DNA from: Gemmatimonadaceae bacterium
Lineage (GTDB): Bacteria; Gemmatimonadota; Gemmatimonadetes; Gemmatimonadales; Gemmatimonadaceae
Direction: 5' to 3'
Length of the DNA stretch: 32,503 bases
NCBI GenBank assembly: GCA_024710705.1
Contig: JANJUF010000013.1
Coordinates: 1-32,503 of the forward strand
Part shown: piece by piece, positions 11,797 through 19,939 of the stretch
Numbering within the stretch: the stretch's first letter is position 1
Layout of the letters: each line of letters opens with the position of its first letter
Translations under genes and position numbers: made by a program
The notes under the pieces: model-generated
Told to the model about the DNA's origin: nothing
What the model saw: only the letters and a program-made list of their open reading frames with translations
Database searches by the model: none

Positions 11797-12184
11797 CGTC
11801 GCCGAGGACTTCGCGGCGGAAGAACGCGCCGTAGGCGATGGGCAAGAGCACCACGGGCACCGCGCCGGTGAGCAACAGCAGCAGCGCCGTCACGCGGGGA
11901 AGTCCGAGCAGCAAGGGGCCATCGGCAGTGGGCGGCGTCATCGCGAGGCCGATCGCGAGGCCCGCGAACGTGCAGCCGCAGGCAATCAGCACCGCAGCGC
12001 CCAGGTACGGGCGCCGCGGGCCAACGCCGAGCAGGCCGAGTCCCGTGAGGACCAGCGTGCTCCCGGCCGCCATCAGCCAGGGCGCGGCCGCCTCGGACCC
12101 CGCCAGCAGCAGGAGGTACGCTCCCGCCACCAGCAGGAGTCCGAGGGTCAGCAGCAGGATCGGTGCGGAAAGACGGGAGGACAT
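11789..12184 (-). CDS. Small four-helix membrane protein next to SSS symporter
   Basis: The product is 131 residues long from ATG 12184. An in-frame GTG at 12211 would add nine. It has four hydrophobic segments (roughly residues 7-27, 34-54, 60-82 and 96-120) and an acidic tail, RREVLGDDE. I do not recognise a named family. Small membrane proteins encoded immediately before SSS carriers (for example YhdT before PanF, or DUF485 proteins) are known, and the 8-base overlap with the symporter start suggests the two are made together and may interact. No catalytic or ligand motif is visible. Confidence 0.75.
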   Translation of the reverse strand: MSSRLSAPILLLTLGLLLVAGAYLLLLAGSEAAAPWLMAAGSTLVLTGLGLLGVGPRRPYLGAAVLIACGCTFAGLAIGLAMTPPTADGPLLLGLPRVTALLLLLTGAVPVVLLPIAYGAFFRREVLGDDE

Positions 12185-12215
12185 CGCGGCGAAAGTTACA
12201 CGCCGCGCCACCCGC

Positions 12216-14984
12216 CTACCGCGTGCCGATCAATCCGTTGAACACCAGCTTGAACGTGCCGTGCGGTTGGGCCCGGAACAGCGCCTCCGGTCCGATCAAC
12301 CGCACCGTGCCGCGGCCCACCCGCGCATCGGCCGCGGCCACGCCACCTTCCAAGTACGTCTCGCCCCAGGCCCAGCCGCTGCGCAGCGAGGTCGGCGAGT
12401 CGAACCACATGATCGGACGCACGCCCTTGGCCGCCGCATCCGGCGCCAGCCGGAACACGGGCGAGTTGTCGTACATCACGACGGCGCGCGAGGTCATGCC
12501 CAGCGCCGCCGCGGTGGTGCTGTCCACCGCCACCTCGAGCAGCGATCCCGGCACGTAGAACTTCTCGCTGCCCAATCCACGCTCGGTACCGTTTGGCATC
12601 CGCTCCACGAGATGATCGCTCACGGGGAGCCCGAGGTGCGCCGCGAGGTTGGTGGAACTCCCGATGGTGATCACCATCCCACCTGCCTCAGCGAAGCGCT
12701 TGATCTGCGGAATGGTGCGTTCAGCGGTCACGTTGCCCACCCACGAGCGGAACTCGGCCGGAATGCTCGCGGTGTCGGGCGCGCCGCCACCGAAGCCACC
12801 GCCGCCCTGTCCGTCGGCACGCATCGCCGGGATCGCGCCATCCACGAACAGCAGCGCGTCGTACTTCTCGGTGAGCCGCCCGCGATCGAGCTCCTGCGGG
12901 AACACCACCGTGAACGGGAACTCGTACTGCTCGAGCAACCAGCGCGTCCATCCGCTGGGCATCGAACCGCCGTAGCGATCCCACAGGCCGATGCGCATTG
13001 GGCGCACGGCCGTGGCCCCGGAGGCGTTACCCGCCGTGAACGACAGCCCGAGCTCCTGGGCCGCCCGCTGCACGATCGCGCGGCTGGTGTTGTTCGCCGG
13101 GATGATCCACGTGCCGTCCGCGCGACGCGAGACGCTCGCATTGGCCTTCAGCAGGCGATTCACCACGATGAAGGCATCGTTGTGCGCACCGGACAGCGCC
13201 CACACGTTGGCATTCGCCACCGTGCCCGGCGCCGGCGTAAGGCGCGCGGTGGGCGGAATCTTCTCGAACGGACCATCGAGGGCATCGAGCACACGGTGGT
13301 ACGTCACGCCCATCTGCATCGCCAAGGTCCAGCCAGCGTTGTCGTAGGGCGGCGTCGGTGCGCCGCCGGGCACGCGGAAGTCATTCGGATGGTCCTGCGG
13401 CTCAAACATGTCGAGCACGTGCGCGCCGAAGGCCTGGCCCACCTTCACCACGTACGATCCCGCCGGATAGCGCGTGCCTCCGTGCGAGAACGCCGCCGTG
13501 GCGCGATGCACGTCCACGCCGGCCTTCTGCAGCGCGACGAGGAAGCGCACGGCCGTCGGGAAGTCGCGCTGGTCGGCCGGGATGATGTAGGCACGCGGAT
13601 CGCGCTTGGCCGGATCGCGGAGCACACCCATCATGGCCTGCGCCTCCTCGCCACGGCGCATCTGGGCCGCATTGCCGAATCCGCCAAGGAATGCCATCGG
13701 ATTGTCGGCCTGCTGCTGCGCCCGTCGGGCACGGTTCTCTTCGTCAATACGCGCCTGCGCCGCGGCCACCCGCTTCGGCCAGATGGTCCAGCTGTCGCTG
13801 TTGCCCTGCGCGATGCGGTCGTTCCCCATCTTCCAGATGTTGAACAGGAAGATCTCGCGATTGCGTGAGACCACGTCCCACACGGCCTTGTTGGCCGTCA
13901 CGGAGTAGTCCACCGACTGCCGGAACTTCCACGGGCCCGGGTTCACCGGCAGCGGGAGGTCGGCACTCGCCTGCTGGCGATTGGCGATGAAGGGAATCTC
14001 GATCGGCGTGGGATTGCCGATGGTCTCGGTGAGGAGACCGATCATGTTGTGGAAGTACACCGTGGTGCGCAGCCCGCCATTCCACCACGTGGAGTAGCCG
14101 GCGCCCAGGCGCATCACCACACCGCCCTTCTCCTCCTGCACGAAGCGATGGTGCATCGCCCCGCCGACCACGTCGAGGCCAGTGCGGATGAGCGGATGGA
14201 TGTTGAAGTTCATCGGGTCGCGGAACGGCGGCGCGAACATCACGGTGCCGGCCGGGCCCGTCTGGTGATGGTTGTACATCACCTGCGGATACCACTCCGT
14301 GTACAGCACCCGGTTCATGTTCTCCGACTCGGGCTGCGCCGCGAGGTAGAAATCGCGGTTGTTGTCGTGCCCGATGTACTTCTGGTACAGGCGCGGGATG
14401 CCGCCGGTGCTGCGGCGACGCGGCTCGGGCGTGCGCATGTACCAGTCGCTCACGAGGTCCATGCCATCCGGATTGGCGTGCACGAAGAGCACGATGAGAT
14501 CGTCACGGAAGCGCGCGGTCTCGGCGTCATCACGCGAGATGAGCTGCCAGCTCGACTCGATCAGCTGCTGGGCGCCGAGCACTTCAGTGGAGTGCAGGCC
14601 GCCGTCCACCCACACGATGCCCTTCCCCTCGGTGGCCAACTGCCGGGCCTCGGCCTCGCTCACCCCTTCGGCGCGCGCCAGCCGTTCGGCGATGCGGCGA
14701 TAGCGCTCGCGGTCGTGCAGGTTGGCCGGGCTGGAGACGATGGCCATCAGCTGCACGCGCCCCTCGGCGGTGCGGCCGATGGTATCGAGCACCATGCGGT
14801 CGGTCTCGCCGGCGAGCTTGGTCCAGTAGGCCGCGAACTGCTGGTAGTTGGGCAGCACGTAGTCGGCGCCGATCTCGTGGCCGAAGAACTGCTCCGGCGA
14901 TGTCAGCCGCGGCTGCTGCGCGGCGAGAGGGAGTGCGGCGACGGCCGCAATCGCGAAGGCGGAACGAACGGAACGCCAGGACAT
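12216..14984 (-). CDS. Secreted M14 zinc carboxypeptidase, large multidomain form
   Basis: This 922-residue zinc peptidase has a signal peptide (residues 1-24, ending LPLAAQQ). Start ATG 14984 is chosen because the signal peptide begins there and GGAG lies upstream; an open frame runs further back to 15080. Zinc ligands are H131 and E134 in GGLHSTE and a histidine at 239/240 (YNHHQTGP). The spacing between them fits M14. The likely general base is the Glu in GLLTETIG. A Gln/Ala/Gly-rich linker lies near 420-455. From about residue 660 a glutamine-amidotransferase-like fold appears, with GSS where a catalytic Cys would sit, so it is probably non-enzymatic. The gene is divergent from the M24 gene and upstream of the symporter pair, suggesting that released amino acids are imported. 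Confidence 0.9.
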   Translation of the reverse strand: MSWRSVRSAFAIAAVAALPLAAQQPRLTSPEQFFGHEIGADYVLPNYQQFAAYWTKLAGETDRMVLDTIGRTAEGRVQLMAIVSSPANLHDRERYRRIAERLARAEGVSEAEARQLATEGKGIVWVDGGLHSTEVLGAQQLIESSWQLISRDDAETARFRDDLIVLFVHANPDGMDLVSDWYMRTPEPRRRSTGGIPRLYQKYIGHDNNRDFYLAAQPESENMNRVLYTEWYPQVMYNHHQTGPAGTVMFAPPFRDPMNFNIHPLIRTGLDVVGGAMHHRFVQEEKGGVVMRLGAGYSTWWNGGLRTTVYFHNMIGLLTETIGNPTPIEIPFIANRQQASADLPLPVNPGPWKFRQSVDYSVTANKAVWDVVSRNREIFLFNIWKMGNDRIAQGNSDSWTIWPKRVAAAQARIDEENRARRAQQQADNPMAFLGGFGNAAQMRRGEEAQAMMGVLRDPAKRDPRAYIIPADQRDFPTAVRFLVALQKAGVDVHRATAAFSHGGTRYPAGSYVVKVGQAFGAHVLDMFEPQDHPNDFRVPGGAPTPPYDNAGWTLAMQMGVTYHRVLDALDGPFEKIPPTARLTPAPGTVANANVWALSGAHNDAFIVVNRLLKANASVSRRADGTWIIPANNTSRAIVQRAAQELGLSFTAGNASGATAVRPMRIGLWDRYGGSMPSGWTRWLLEQYEFPFTVVFPQELDRGRLTEKYDALLFVDGAIPAMRADGQGGGGFGGGAPDTASIPAEFRSWVGNVTAERTIPQIKRFAEAGGMVITIGSSTNLAAHLGLPVSDHLVERMPNGTERGLGSEKFYVPGSLLEVAVDSTTAAALGMTSRAVVMYDNSPVFRLAPDAAAKGVRPIMWFDSPTSLRSGWAWGETYLEGGVAAADARVGRGTVRLIGPEALFRAQPHGTFKLVFNGLIGTR

Positions 14985-15115
14985 CAGAAGCGACTCCAGG
15001 TATTTTGGGACGTGAAGGGCAGACCTCAAGTGTACGCAGGGCGGCCCCGTCACGCTGGGGGTGGGCGCCGTCGGCCGCATCCCCCATCTTCAAGGGGTCT
15101 CCCACCCGCCCTTCC

Positions 15116-16594
15116 GTGCCTAGATCCCTCTCATTCGTGCACGCCCTGCTCGCGCTCCTGGTCGCCGCCGACCTCGACGCACAGATCGGCGCCAGCGAGT
15201 TCGCCGCCCGCCGCGACGCCGCCGTGCGCGGCATCAGCGATGGCGTGGTGCTGGTGCTCAACGCGCCGGCCCCGGTGCCCGACTACCTGCCGTGGCAACC
15301 CTCGCGCCCGTTCTACTATCTCACGGGGTTCCGTGAACCCGATGCGGCGCTGGTGATGGTGCGCCGGGGCGGCAGCACGCGGACGATGCTGTTCGTGCCG
15401 CCTCGCGATCCGGCCCGCGAGGTCTGGACCGGCACCCGACTCGGCGTGGACGGCGTACAGCGCACCCTCGGCATCGAGGGGCGCGACGTGACTACGCTCC
15501 ACGCGGTTCTCGACTCCCTGCTGCGTGACACGCGTGCGCTCTACGCCGCCGGGGACTTCGAAGGCCCCTGGGACACGCCGACCCCGCACGCGCGCCTCGT
15601 GGCCCGATTGCTCGAGCGCCACGCACAGGTGCAGCTCACGGATTTCAATCCGGTCATCGCCTCGCTGCGCGGCCGCAAGAGCGATGCCGAGCTGGATCGC
15701 TTGCGCATCGCCGCCGAGATCAGCGCGCGCGGGCATCTCGCCGCGATGCGGCTGATCCAACCGGGCGTGGCGGAGTTCGAGGTCCAGGCCGCCGCCGAGC
15801 ATCTGTGGCGCAGTGAAGGGGCCGACGGCCCGGGGTACGGGAGCATCGTCGGCTCGGGGCCAAACGCGACGATCCTCCACTACAATGCGAGCACCCGCGT
15901 GGCCGAGTCGGGCGAGCTGATGTTGATGGACATGGCTGCGTCGTTCGACCTCTACTCGGCCGATATCACGCGCACGGTGCCGGTGAGCGGGCGCTTCTCG
16001 CCGGCCCAGCGCGACGTCTATGAGGTCGTGTTGGGCGCAGTGAAGGCGGCCGAGCGGCAGGTGCGCGCCGGTGCGCCAGCGCGCCGCATGGTGGATTCGT
16101 CCACCGCCGTCCTGCGCGAGGGGCTCACGCGGCTCGGCTTGATCGATGCCGCGGATGCCACGTACGACTGCGGCAACAGCGACCGCCCTCGCCGCTGCAG
16201 CCAGCTCTCGCTGTTCTACATGCATGGGCTCGGACACGGCATCGGGCTCGACGTGCACGATCCCGACCAGTACGAACAGGGCGGCGTCATTGATGTCGGC
16301 AGCGCCTTTACCATCGAGCCTGGCATCTACGTGCGCGCCAACATCGGCGAGATCATCCCGCCGACGGCCACCAACCGCGCCTTCCTCGGGCGCATCGCGC
16401 CGGCACTCGCGCGCTTCGGCGGCATCGGTGTGCGCATCGAGGACGACTACCTCGTCACGTCGCAGGGGGTGGTGCGCGCGTCCGCGGGGGTACCGCGCGA
16501 GATGGACGAAATCGAGCGGGTGATGGCCGAGCCGCGTACGCCGCGCGACCCGGCGGTGACGGCGCGCTTCCTGCGCTACCGCACCGGCCAGTAG
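15116..16594 (+). CDS. Secreted M24 Xaa-Pro aminopeptidase (aminopeptidase P)
   Basis: This dinuclear-metal peptidase removes N-terminal residues preceding proline. From GTG 15116 it has 492 residues with a signal peptide (residues 1-21, LLALLVAADLDAQ). The N-terminal creatinase-like domain (about 25-190, YYLTGFREPDAALVM) precedes the pita-bread domain (about 210-470). All five metal ligands are readable: D272 (LMDMA), D283 (SADITRTVP), H374 (HGLGHGIGLDVHD), E401 (FTIEPGIYV) and E442 (GVRIEDDYLV). The frame is open back to 14900, but that part is antisense to the M14 leader and lacks homology, so the later start is preferred. No ribosome site is obvious before the GTG. It converges with the M61 gene, leaving only three bases between stops. 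Confidence 0.9.
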   Translation: MPRSLSFVHALLALLVAADLDAQIGASEFAARRDAAVRGISDGVVLVLNAPAPVPDYLPWQPSRPFYYLTGFREPDAALVMVRRGGSTRTMLFVPPRDPAREVWTGTRLGVDGVQRTLGIEGRDVTTLHAVLDSLLRDTRALYAAGDFEGPWDTPTPHARLVARLLERHAQVQLTDFNPVIASLRGRKSDAELDRLRIAAEISARGHLAAMRLIQPGVAEFEVQAAAEHLWRSEGADGPGYGSIVGSGPNATILHYNASTRVAESGELMLMDMAASFDLYSADITRTVPVSGRFSPAQRDVYEVVLGAVKAAERQVRAGAPARRMVDSSTAVLREGLTRLGLIDAADATYDCGNSDRPRRCSQLSLFYMHGLGHGIGLDVHDPDQYEQGGVIDVGSAFTIEPGIYVRANIGEIIPPTATNRAFLGRIAPALARFGGIGVRIEDDYLVTSQGVVRASAGVPREMDEIERVMAEPRTPRDPAVTARFLRYRTGQ

Positions 16595-16597
16595 GCG

Positions 16598-18421
16598 CTA
16601 CGGGCGCGGGGTGCCGCTGAGGATCCCGGCGCGAATGCGCCGGGCTTTAGCGTTCGCGTTCGGGTCCGGCGTGATACGACGCTCGACGCGACCGTCGATC
16701 TCCACGATGGGATTGAGTGTGACGTCGCCTTCGCCGCGCCGGACGGTGATGGGCATCGGCTGGCCCGGGCGCTTGCCCCAGTAGTCGCGCCAGTAGGTGC
16801 CGAAGGTCGGATCGCGCGTATCGCGCCCGCCGATGGTGAGGATGACGTCGCCCACCAAGAGACCGCCGCGCGCCCCCATGCCAGCAGGGTCAATCTCCTC
16901 CACGCGCACGCCGCGCGGCTCCTGCACGAGCCGCACGCCGAGCCGCGGCTCGCTGATGCGCTCCTCGACGAGTCGCCATCCGGCACGCGGGAGCCAGGTA
17001 TCCCAGGGAAAGGGCTCGCGGCCGTCAACGTAGCGGCGTTCGAAGTCGCCCCAGGCGCGCCCACGCGTGGCGCGGGCGACGGCGTTCCAGAAGTCATCGT
17101 GCGTGAAGCCGCGGCCCTGCTTCCAGGTGCCATTCCAGAGCTCGCGCATGACCGCATCGAGTGACTGCCGGTTGTCGGACGCATCGCGGATGAGGATGTC
17201 GAGCGCGAAGCCGGCCAGCGAGCCCTTGTCGTAATAGAGGTCGTCGGTGCCATCGCGCATGCCGAGCCACGCCTGCAACGAGGCATCCTCGAGCGCCGTG
17301 GCCGGGCGCGCCTGCACGCTCTCGATCTTGTTGAGGGTCAGGTCGAGGAAAGCCGCTTCCTCGAGCAGCCCGCCGCGCGTGAGCGCGAGGTCGGCATAGT
17401 AGTCGGTGATGCCTTCGCTCACCCAGAGCCAGGGCGTGGGTTGCTTCGCGTCGTAGCGGTACGGCGTGAGGTCGGCCGGGCGCAGCCGCTTCACGTTCCA
17501 GGCGTGGGCAAGTTCGTGGGCGTGGATGCTGTGCACGAAGGGTTCGTCGAGGAACGGCAGTCCCACGAGCGCGAGCTCGCTCTCACTGTGCTCGAGGGCC
17601 GACATCCCGGGAAAGTCCTCGGTGGCCACTTGCAGCACCGTGTAGCTGCTCCAGGGCACTTCGCCGAAGACGGCGGCCAGCGGGTCCACGCTGCGCGAGA
17701 GCGCATCCCAGAGCGCCGCACGGCGGCGCCCCTGCACGCTGCCCGCAGGATAGGTCGCGAGGCGCATCCAGCGGTCGGCCACACGGGCGCTATCGAGGTC
17801 GAAGCGCCCGACCATGACCGGATGATCCACGAGGTCGTGGAAGTCGGTGGCGCGGAAGCGATGGGTGGAATCGTCGGGCGTCATGCCGGTGGCCACCCGC
17901 CACTCGGGCTCCGTCTTCACCACGACTCGTACCGGTGTGTCGGCACGCCCCTCCACCTCGAAGAAGAGGTTGGTGCCATTGAAGAACGCCAGTTCATCGC
18001 CGGTCCAGCTGGCGGCAACGTCGAGCGAATCGGCGCGCACGCGGTAGCGCAGTTCCACGCGCCCCGCGCGGCGGGGGACGATGCGCCAAGTATCGGGGTC
18101 GAGCTTGTCCCAGCGGAGCGGTTCGCTGCCGTCCGATGCGCTGAAGCCCTCAATGCCCCGCGCGAAATCGGCGATGGTGTAGGCCCCAGGCGTCCAGGCC
18201 GGCAACGAAAGCAGGATTGGGCCCACTTCGCCCACGGTGAAGGTCACCCGCAGATCCAGAAATCCGGCCTCCACTTGCTCTCGACCGACGCTGACCTCGT
18301 AACGGAGGTCCATGACGGGGACCGAGCGCGCTGCGCGGGCTTGGGCGGCGAGGGGCAGTGTCCCCCCGAACAGGAGGAGCAGGAGCGGGCGGGACAGGAG
18401 CGCGGCGCGTATGTTCGGCAT
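16598..18421 (-). CDS. Secreted M61 family aminopeptidase with PDZ domain
   Basis: This 607-residue zinc peptidase of the glycyl-aminopeptidase type starts at ATG 18421 with a signal peptide (LLSRPLLLLLFGGTLPLAAQ). The N-terminal beta domain (about 30-190) includes PAWTPGAYTIADFARGI. The catalytic domain has HELAH at 302-306 followed by AWNVKRLRP, with third zinc ligand E336 in SEGITDYYAD. A PDZ domain follows at about 490-580 (RLGVRLVQ, GARGGLLVGDVILTIGG). Family members trim glycine or alanine from peptide N-termini and act in the periplasm. A second, diverged M61 gene lies 1.5 kb away at 19940. A perfect 16-bp palindrome covers its start codon. An open frame upstream to 18517 is not supported. 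Confidence 0.9.
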   Translation of the reverse strand: MPNIRAALLSRPLLLLLFGGTLPLAAQARAARSVPVMDLRYEVSVGREQVEAGFLDLRVTFTVGEVGPILLSLPAWTPGAYTIADFARGIEGFSASDGSEPLRWDKLDPDTWRIVPRRAGRVELRYRVRADSLDVAASWTGDELAFFNGTNLFFEVEGRADTPVRVVVKTEPEWRVATGMTPDDSTHRFRATDFHDLVDHPVMVGRFDLDSARVADRWMRLATYPAGSVQGRRRAALWDALSRSVDPLAAVFGEVPWSSYTVLQVATEDFPGMSALEHSESELALVGLPFLDEPFVHSIHAHELAHAWNVKRLRPADLTPYRYDAKQPTPWLWVSEGITDYYADLALTRGGLLEEAAFLDLTLNKIESVQARPATALEDASLQAWLGMRDGTDDLYYDKGSLAGFALDILIRDASDNRQSLDAVMRELWNGTWKQGRGFTHDDFWNAVARATRGRAWGDFERRYVDGREPFPWDTWLPRAGWRLVEERISEPRLGVRLVQEPRGVRVEEIDPAGMGARGGLLVGDVILTIGGRDTRDPTFGTYWRDYWGKRPGQPMPITVRRGEGDVTLNPIVEIDGRVERRITPDPNANAKARRIRAGILSGTPRP

Positions 18422-18428
18422 GCCGAAC
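18413..18428. repeat. 16-bp palindrome over the M61 start codon
   Basis: GTTCGGCATGCCGAAC is a perfect 16-base palindrome whose centre is the ATG of the M61 gene on the - strand. It lies 89 bases before the divergent gene at 18517, so it could be a binding site for a dimeric regulator or an mRNA hairpin masking the start. It could also be chance. Confidence 0.5.
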
Positions 18429-18516
18429 GCTCGACCCCGTGACGGGGGCGCCGCAAGGGTGGCTGTGCCGTTCCGGGACCATCGCTCGTCCACTTGTCGG
18501 ACCCCTCCATATCCCA

Positions 18517-19029
18517 ATGACCAGTCCTGCCACTAGCCGTACCCGCGCCCAAGAGAGCAAGCGGATCCATGTCGTGATGCGCGACGGATCCCTGCTCGAG
18601 GGCTCCATTCATATCGCTGAGGACATGTCGCTCGTCGCCTTCCTGACCAGTCGGAAGGGCGGCTACATGAACATGGTGGACGCCCGCCGGCCCAAGCTGC
18701 AGGAAGAGCCGGGGCACTTGATCGTGCAGACGGACCTGGTGGTGCTGGTGTCGGCGCCCGACGACAACCTGCAGGTGGTGGGCCAGGCCAGTGCCGGCGC
18801 CGGTGAGCGCGAGGTGGAGCTGCACCTCACCGGTGGCAAGGCGCTGAAGGGCAAGATGTTCATGGCGCCGATGCAGCGCATGAGCGACTACCTCGCGCAT
18901 TGCGGCAAGTTCGCCGGGCTCGTGGAGGCGGTGTTCTCCGCCGACGGCTCGATGCTCGGTGACGTGGCCGTGAACACCTCGGCCATCGCCATGATCCGCG
19001 AGGCCCGCCCAGCCGCCAACGGCGAGTAG
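18517..19029 (+). CDS. Unknown protein with two tandem beta-rich modules
   Basis: The product is 170 residues, without signal peptide or membrane segments. Two related halves are visible. Residues 16-83 begin RIHVVMRDGSLLEGSIHI, and residues 99-165 begin EVELHLTGGKALKGKMFM. Each has a strand, a D/G-G turn, L-x-G-x-(I/M), a short amphipathic stretch (DMSLVAFLTSRKGGYMNMV; QRMSDYLAHCGKFAGLVEA) and a closing strand rich in V-N-x-x-x-I. The pattern resembles DUF6812-like or PilZ-associated proteins, but I cannot confirm a family. The start ATG has no clear ribosome site and the transcript may be nearly leaderless. The gene is divergent from the M61-PDZ gene, and its stop abuts the stop of the convergent glycerophosphodiesterase gene with no spacer. 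Confidence 0.75.
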   Translation: MTSPATSRTRAQESKRIHVVMRDGSLLEGSIHIAEDMSLVAFLTSRKGGYMNMVDARRPKLQEEPGHLIVQTDLVVLVSAPDDNLQVVGQASAGAGEREVELHLTGGKALKGKMFMAPMQRMSDYLAHCGKFAGLVEAVFSADGSMLGDVAVNTSAIAMIREARPAANGE

Positions 19030-19872
19030 TCAGCGGCGCAGGACGCGCCGCGCGAGGGCCGGGAGGTCGGTGAACATCCCGTCCACGCCAAGACTGAGCA
19101 CGAATTCCATCGTGGGCTCGGCGTTCACCGTGTACGGGTGAACCACGAGCCCGCGCGCGTGTGCGCCCTCGACCATGGCGGCCGAGAGGATCTCACGCGA
19201 GGGACCGATGCCGACCGCGTAGGTGGCGACTGAGTCGAGCCAGGCGTCGAGCGTCCCGGGCATGACGCGCTCATCCCGGAGCTGCACCAGGGCCAGTCGC
19301 GGGGCCAACGCCCGCATCCGTTGCAGGCTGGCAGGGCTGAACGACTGCACGATCACACGCCCTTCGTCGCTGCCCGGCCCTTCCAGCCCGTGCTTGCGCA
19401 GCAGGACGAGGAGCGAGTCCTCCATACCTGGCGCCTCGGCCGGGTTCTTGGTCTCGATGTAATAGCGCGCCCGCGAGCCGTACCGCGTCAGGACCTCGTC
19501 GAGCGTGAGGATGCGCGATCCCACATAGCTCGCCTGCGCGCGGCCTGGATGCTCGGCATTGAACCAGCCGCCCACCTCGCAGCGAGCCAGCTGGGCCAGC
19601 GACTTCTCGCGCACGAGGCCGCGGCAGTCGGCGACAGGGCCACGCGCCGTGCGGTCGAGCGAGTCGTCGTGCACCACGACGAGGTGGCCGTCGCGCGTCA
19701 TCTGCAGGTCCTGCTCGATCCAGTCGGCGCCCTGCTCCAGCGCGAGGTCGTAGGCGGCGATGGTGTGCTCGGGAGCCTCGAACGAGGCACCGCGATGTGC
19801 AATCACCTGAAAGTCGTCGGTGATACAGGCGGCGAGCAGAGGTAACGAGGCAAGAGCGAGGCGCGTACGCAT
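19030..19872 (-). CDS. Lipoprotein glycerophosphodiester phosphodiesterase
   Basis: This enzyme hydrolyses deacylated phospholipids (glycerophosphodiesters) to glycerol-3-phosphate and an alcohol. The product is 280 residues. The N-terminus carries a lipobox (LLAAC, Cys16), so it is probably a lipid-anchored envelope protein. GDPD catalytic residues are intact: H26 and R27 in IAHRGASFEAPEHT, E53 and D55 in WIEQDLQMTRDG and H68 in VVVHDDSLDRT. Later motifs YYIETKN and GLVVHPYTVN support the TIM-barrel family, and the barrel closes with GVDGMFTDLP. The start is ATG 19872. It is divergent from the second M61 gene, 67 bases away, and stops next to the unknown protein gene. Confidence 0.93.
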   Translation of the reverse strand: MRTRLALASLPLLAACITDDFQVIAHRGASFEAPEHTIAAYDLALEQGADWIEQDLQMTRDGHLVVVHDDSLDRTARGPVADCRGLVREKSLAQLARCEVGGWFNAEHPGRAQASYVGSRILTLDEVLTRYGSRARYYIETKNPAEAPGMEDSLLVLLRKHGLEGPGSDEGRVIVQSFSPASLQRMRALAPRLALVQLRDERVMPGTLDAWLDSVATYAVGIGPSREILSAAMVEGAHARGLVVHPYTVNAEPTMEFVLSLGVDGMFTDLPALARRVLRR

Positions 19873-19939
19873 ACCGGAGATTCGCGTCCTCGGCCCGGCG
19901 AGGCAATCTTTCGGCTGTCACGAATCCACCACGAGCCCA

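Noticed and set aside
11838..13868. 676-codon open frame on the + strand
   Set aside because: It is antisense to the M14 gene, which has intact zinc motifs and a signal peptide. The translation is low-complexity and Arg/His-rich.
14999..15008. TATTTTGG as a Bacteroidota-type -7 element near the M14/M24 divergent region
   Set aside because: It does not fit TAnnTTTG exactly, and no TTTG -33 partner is placed correctly.
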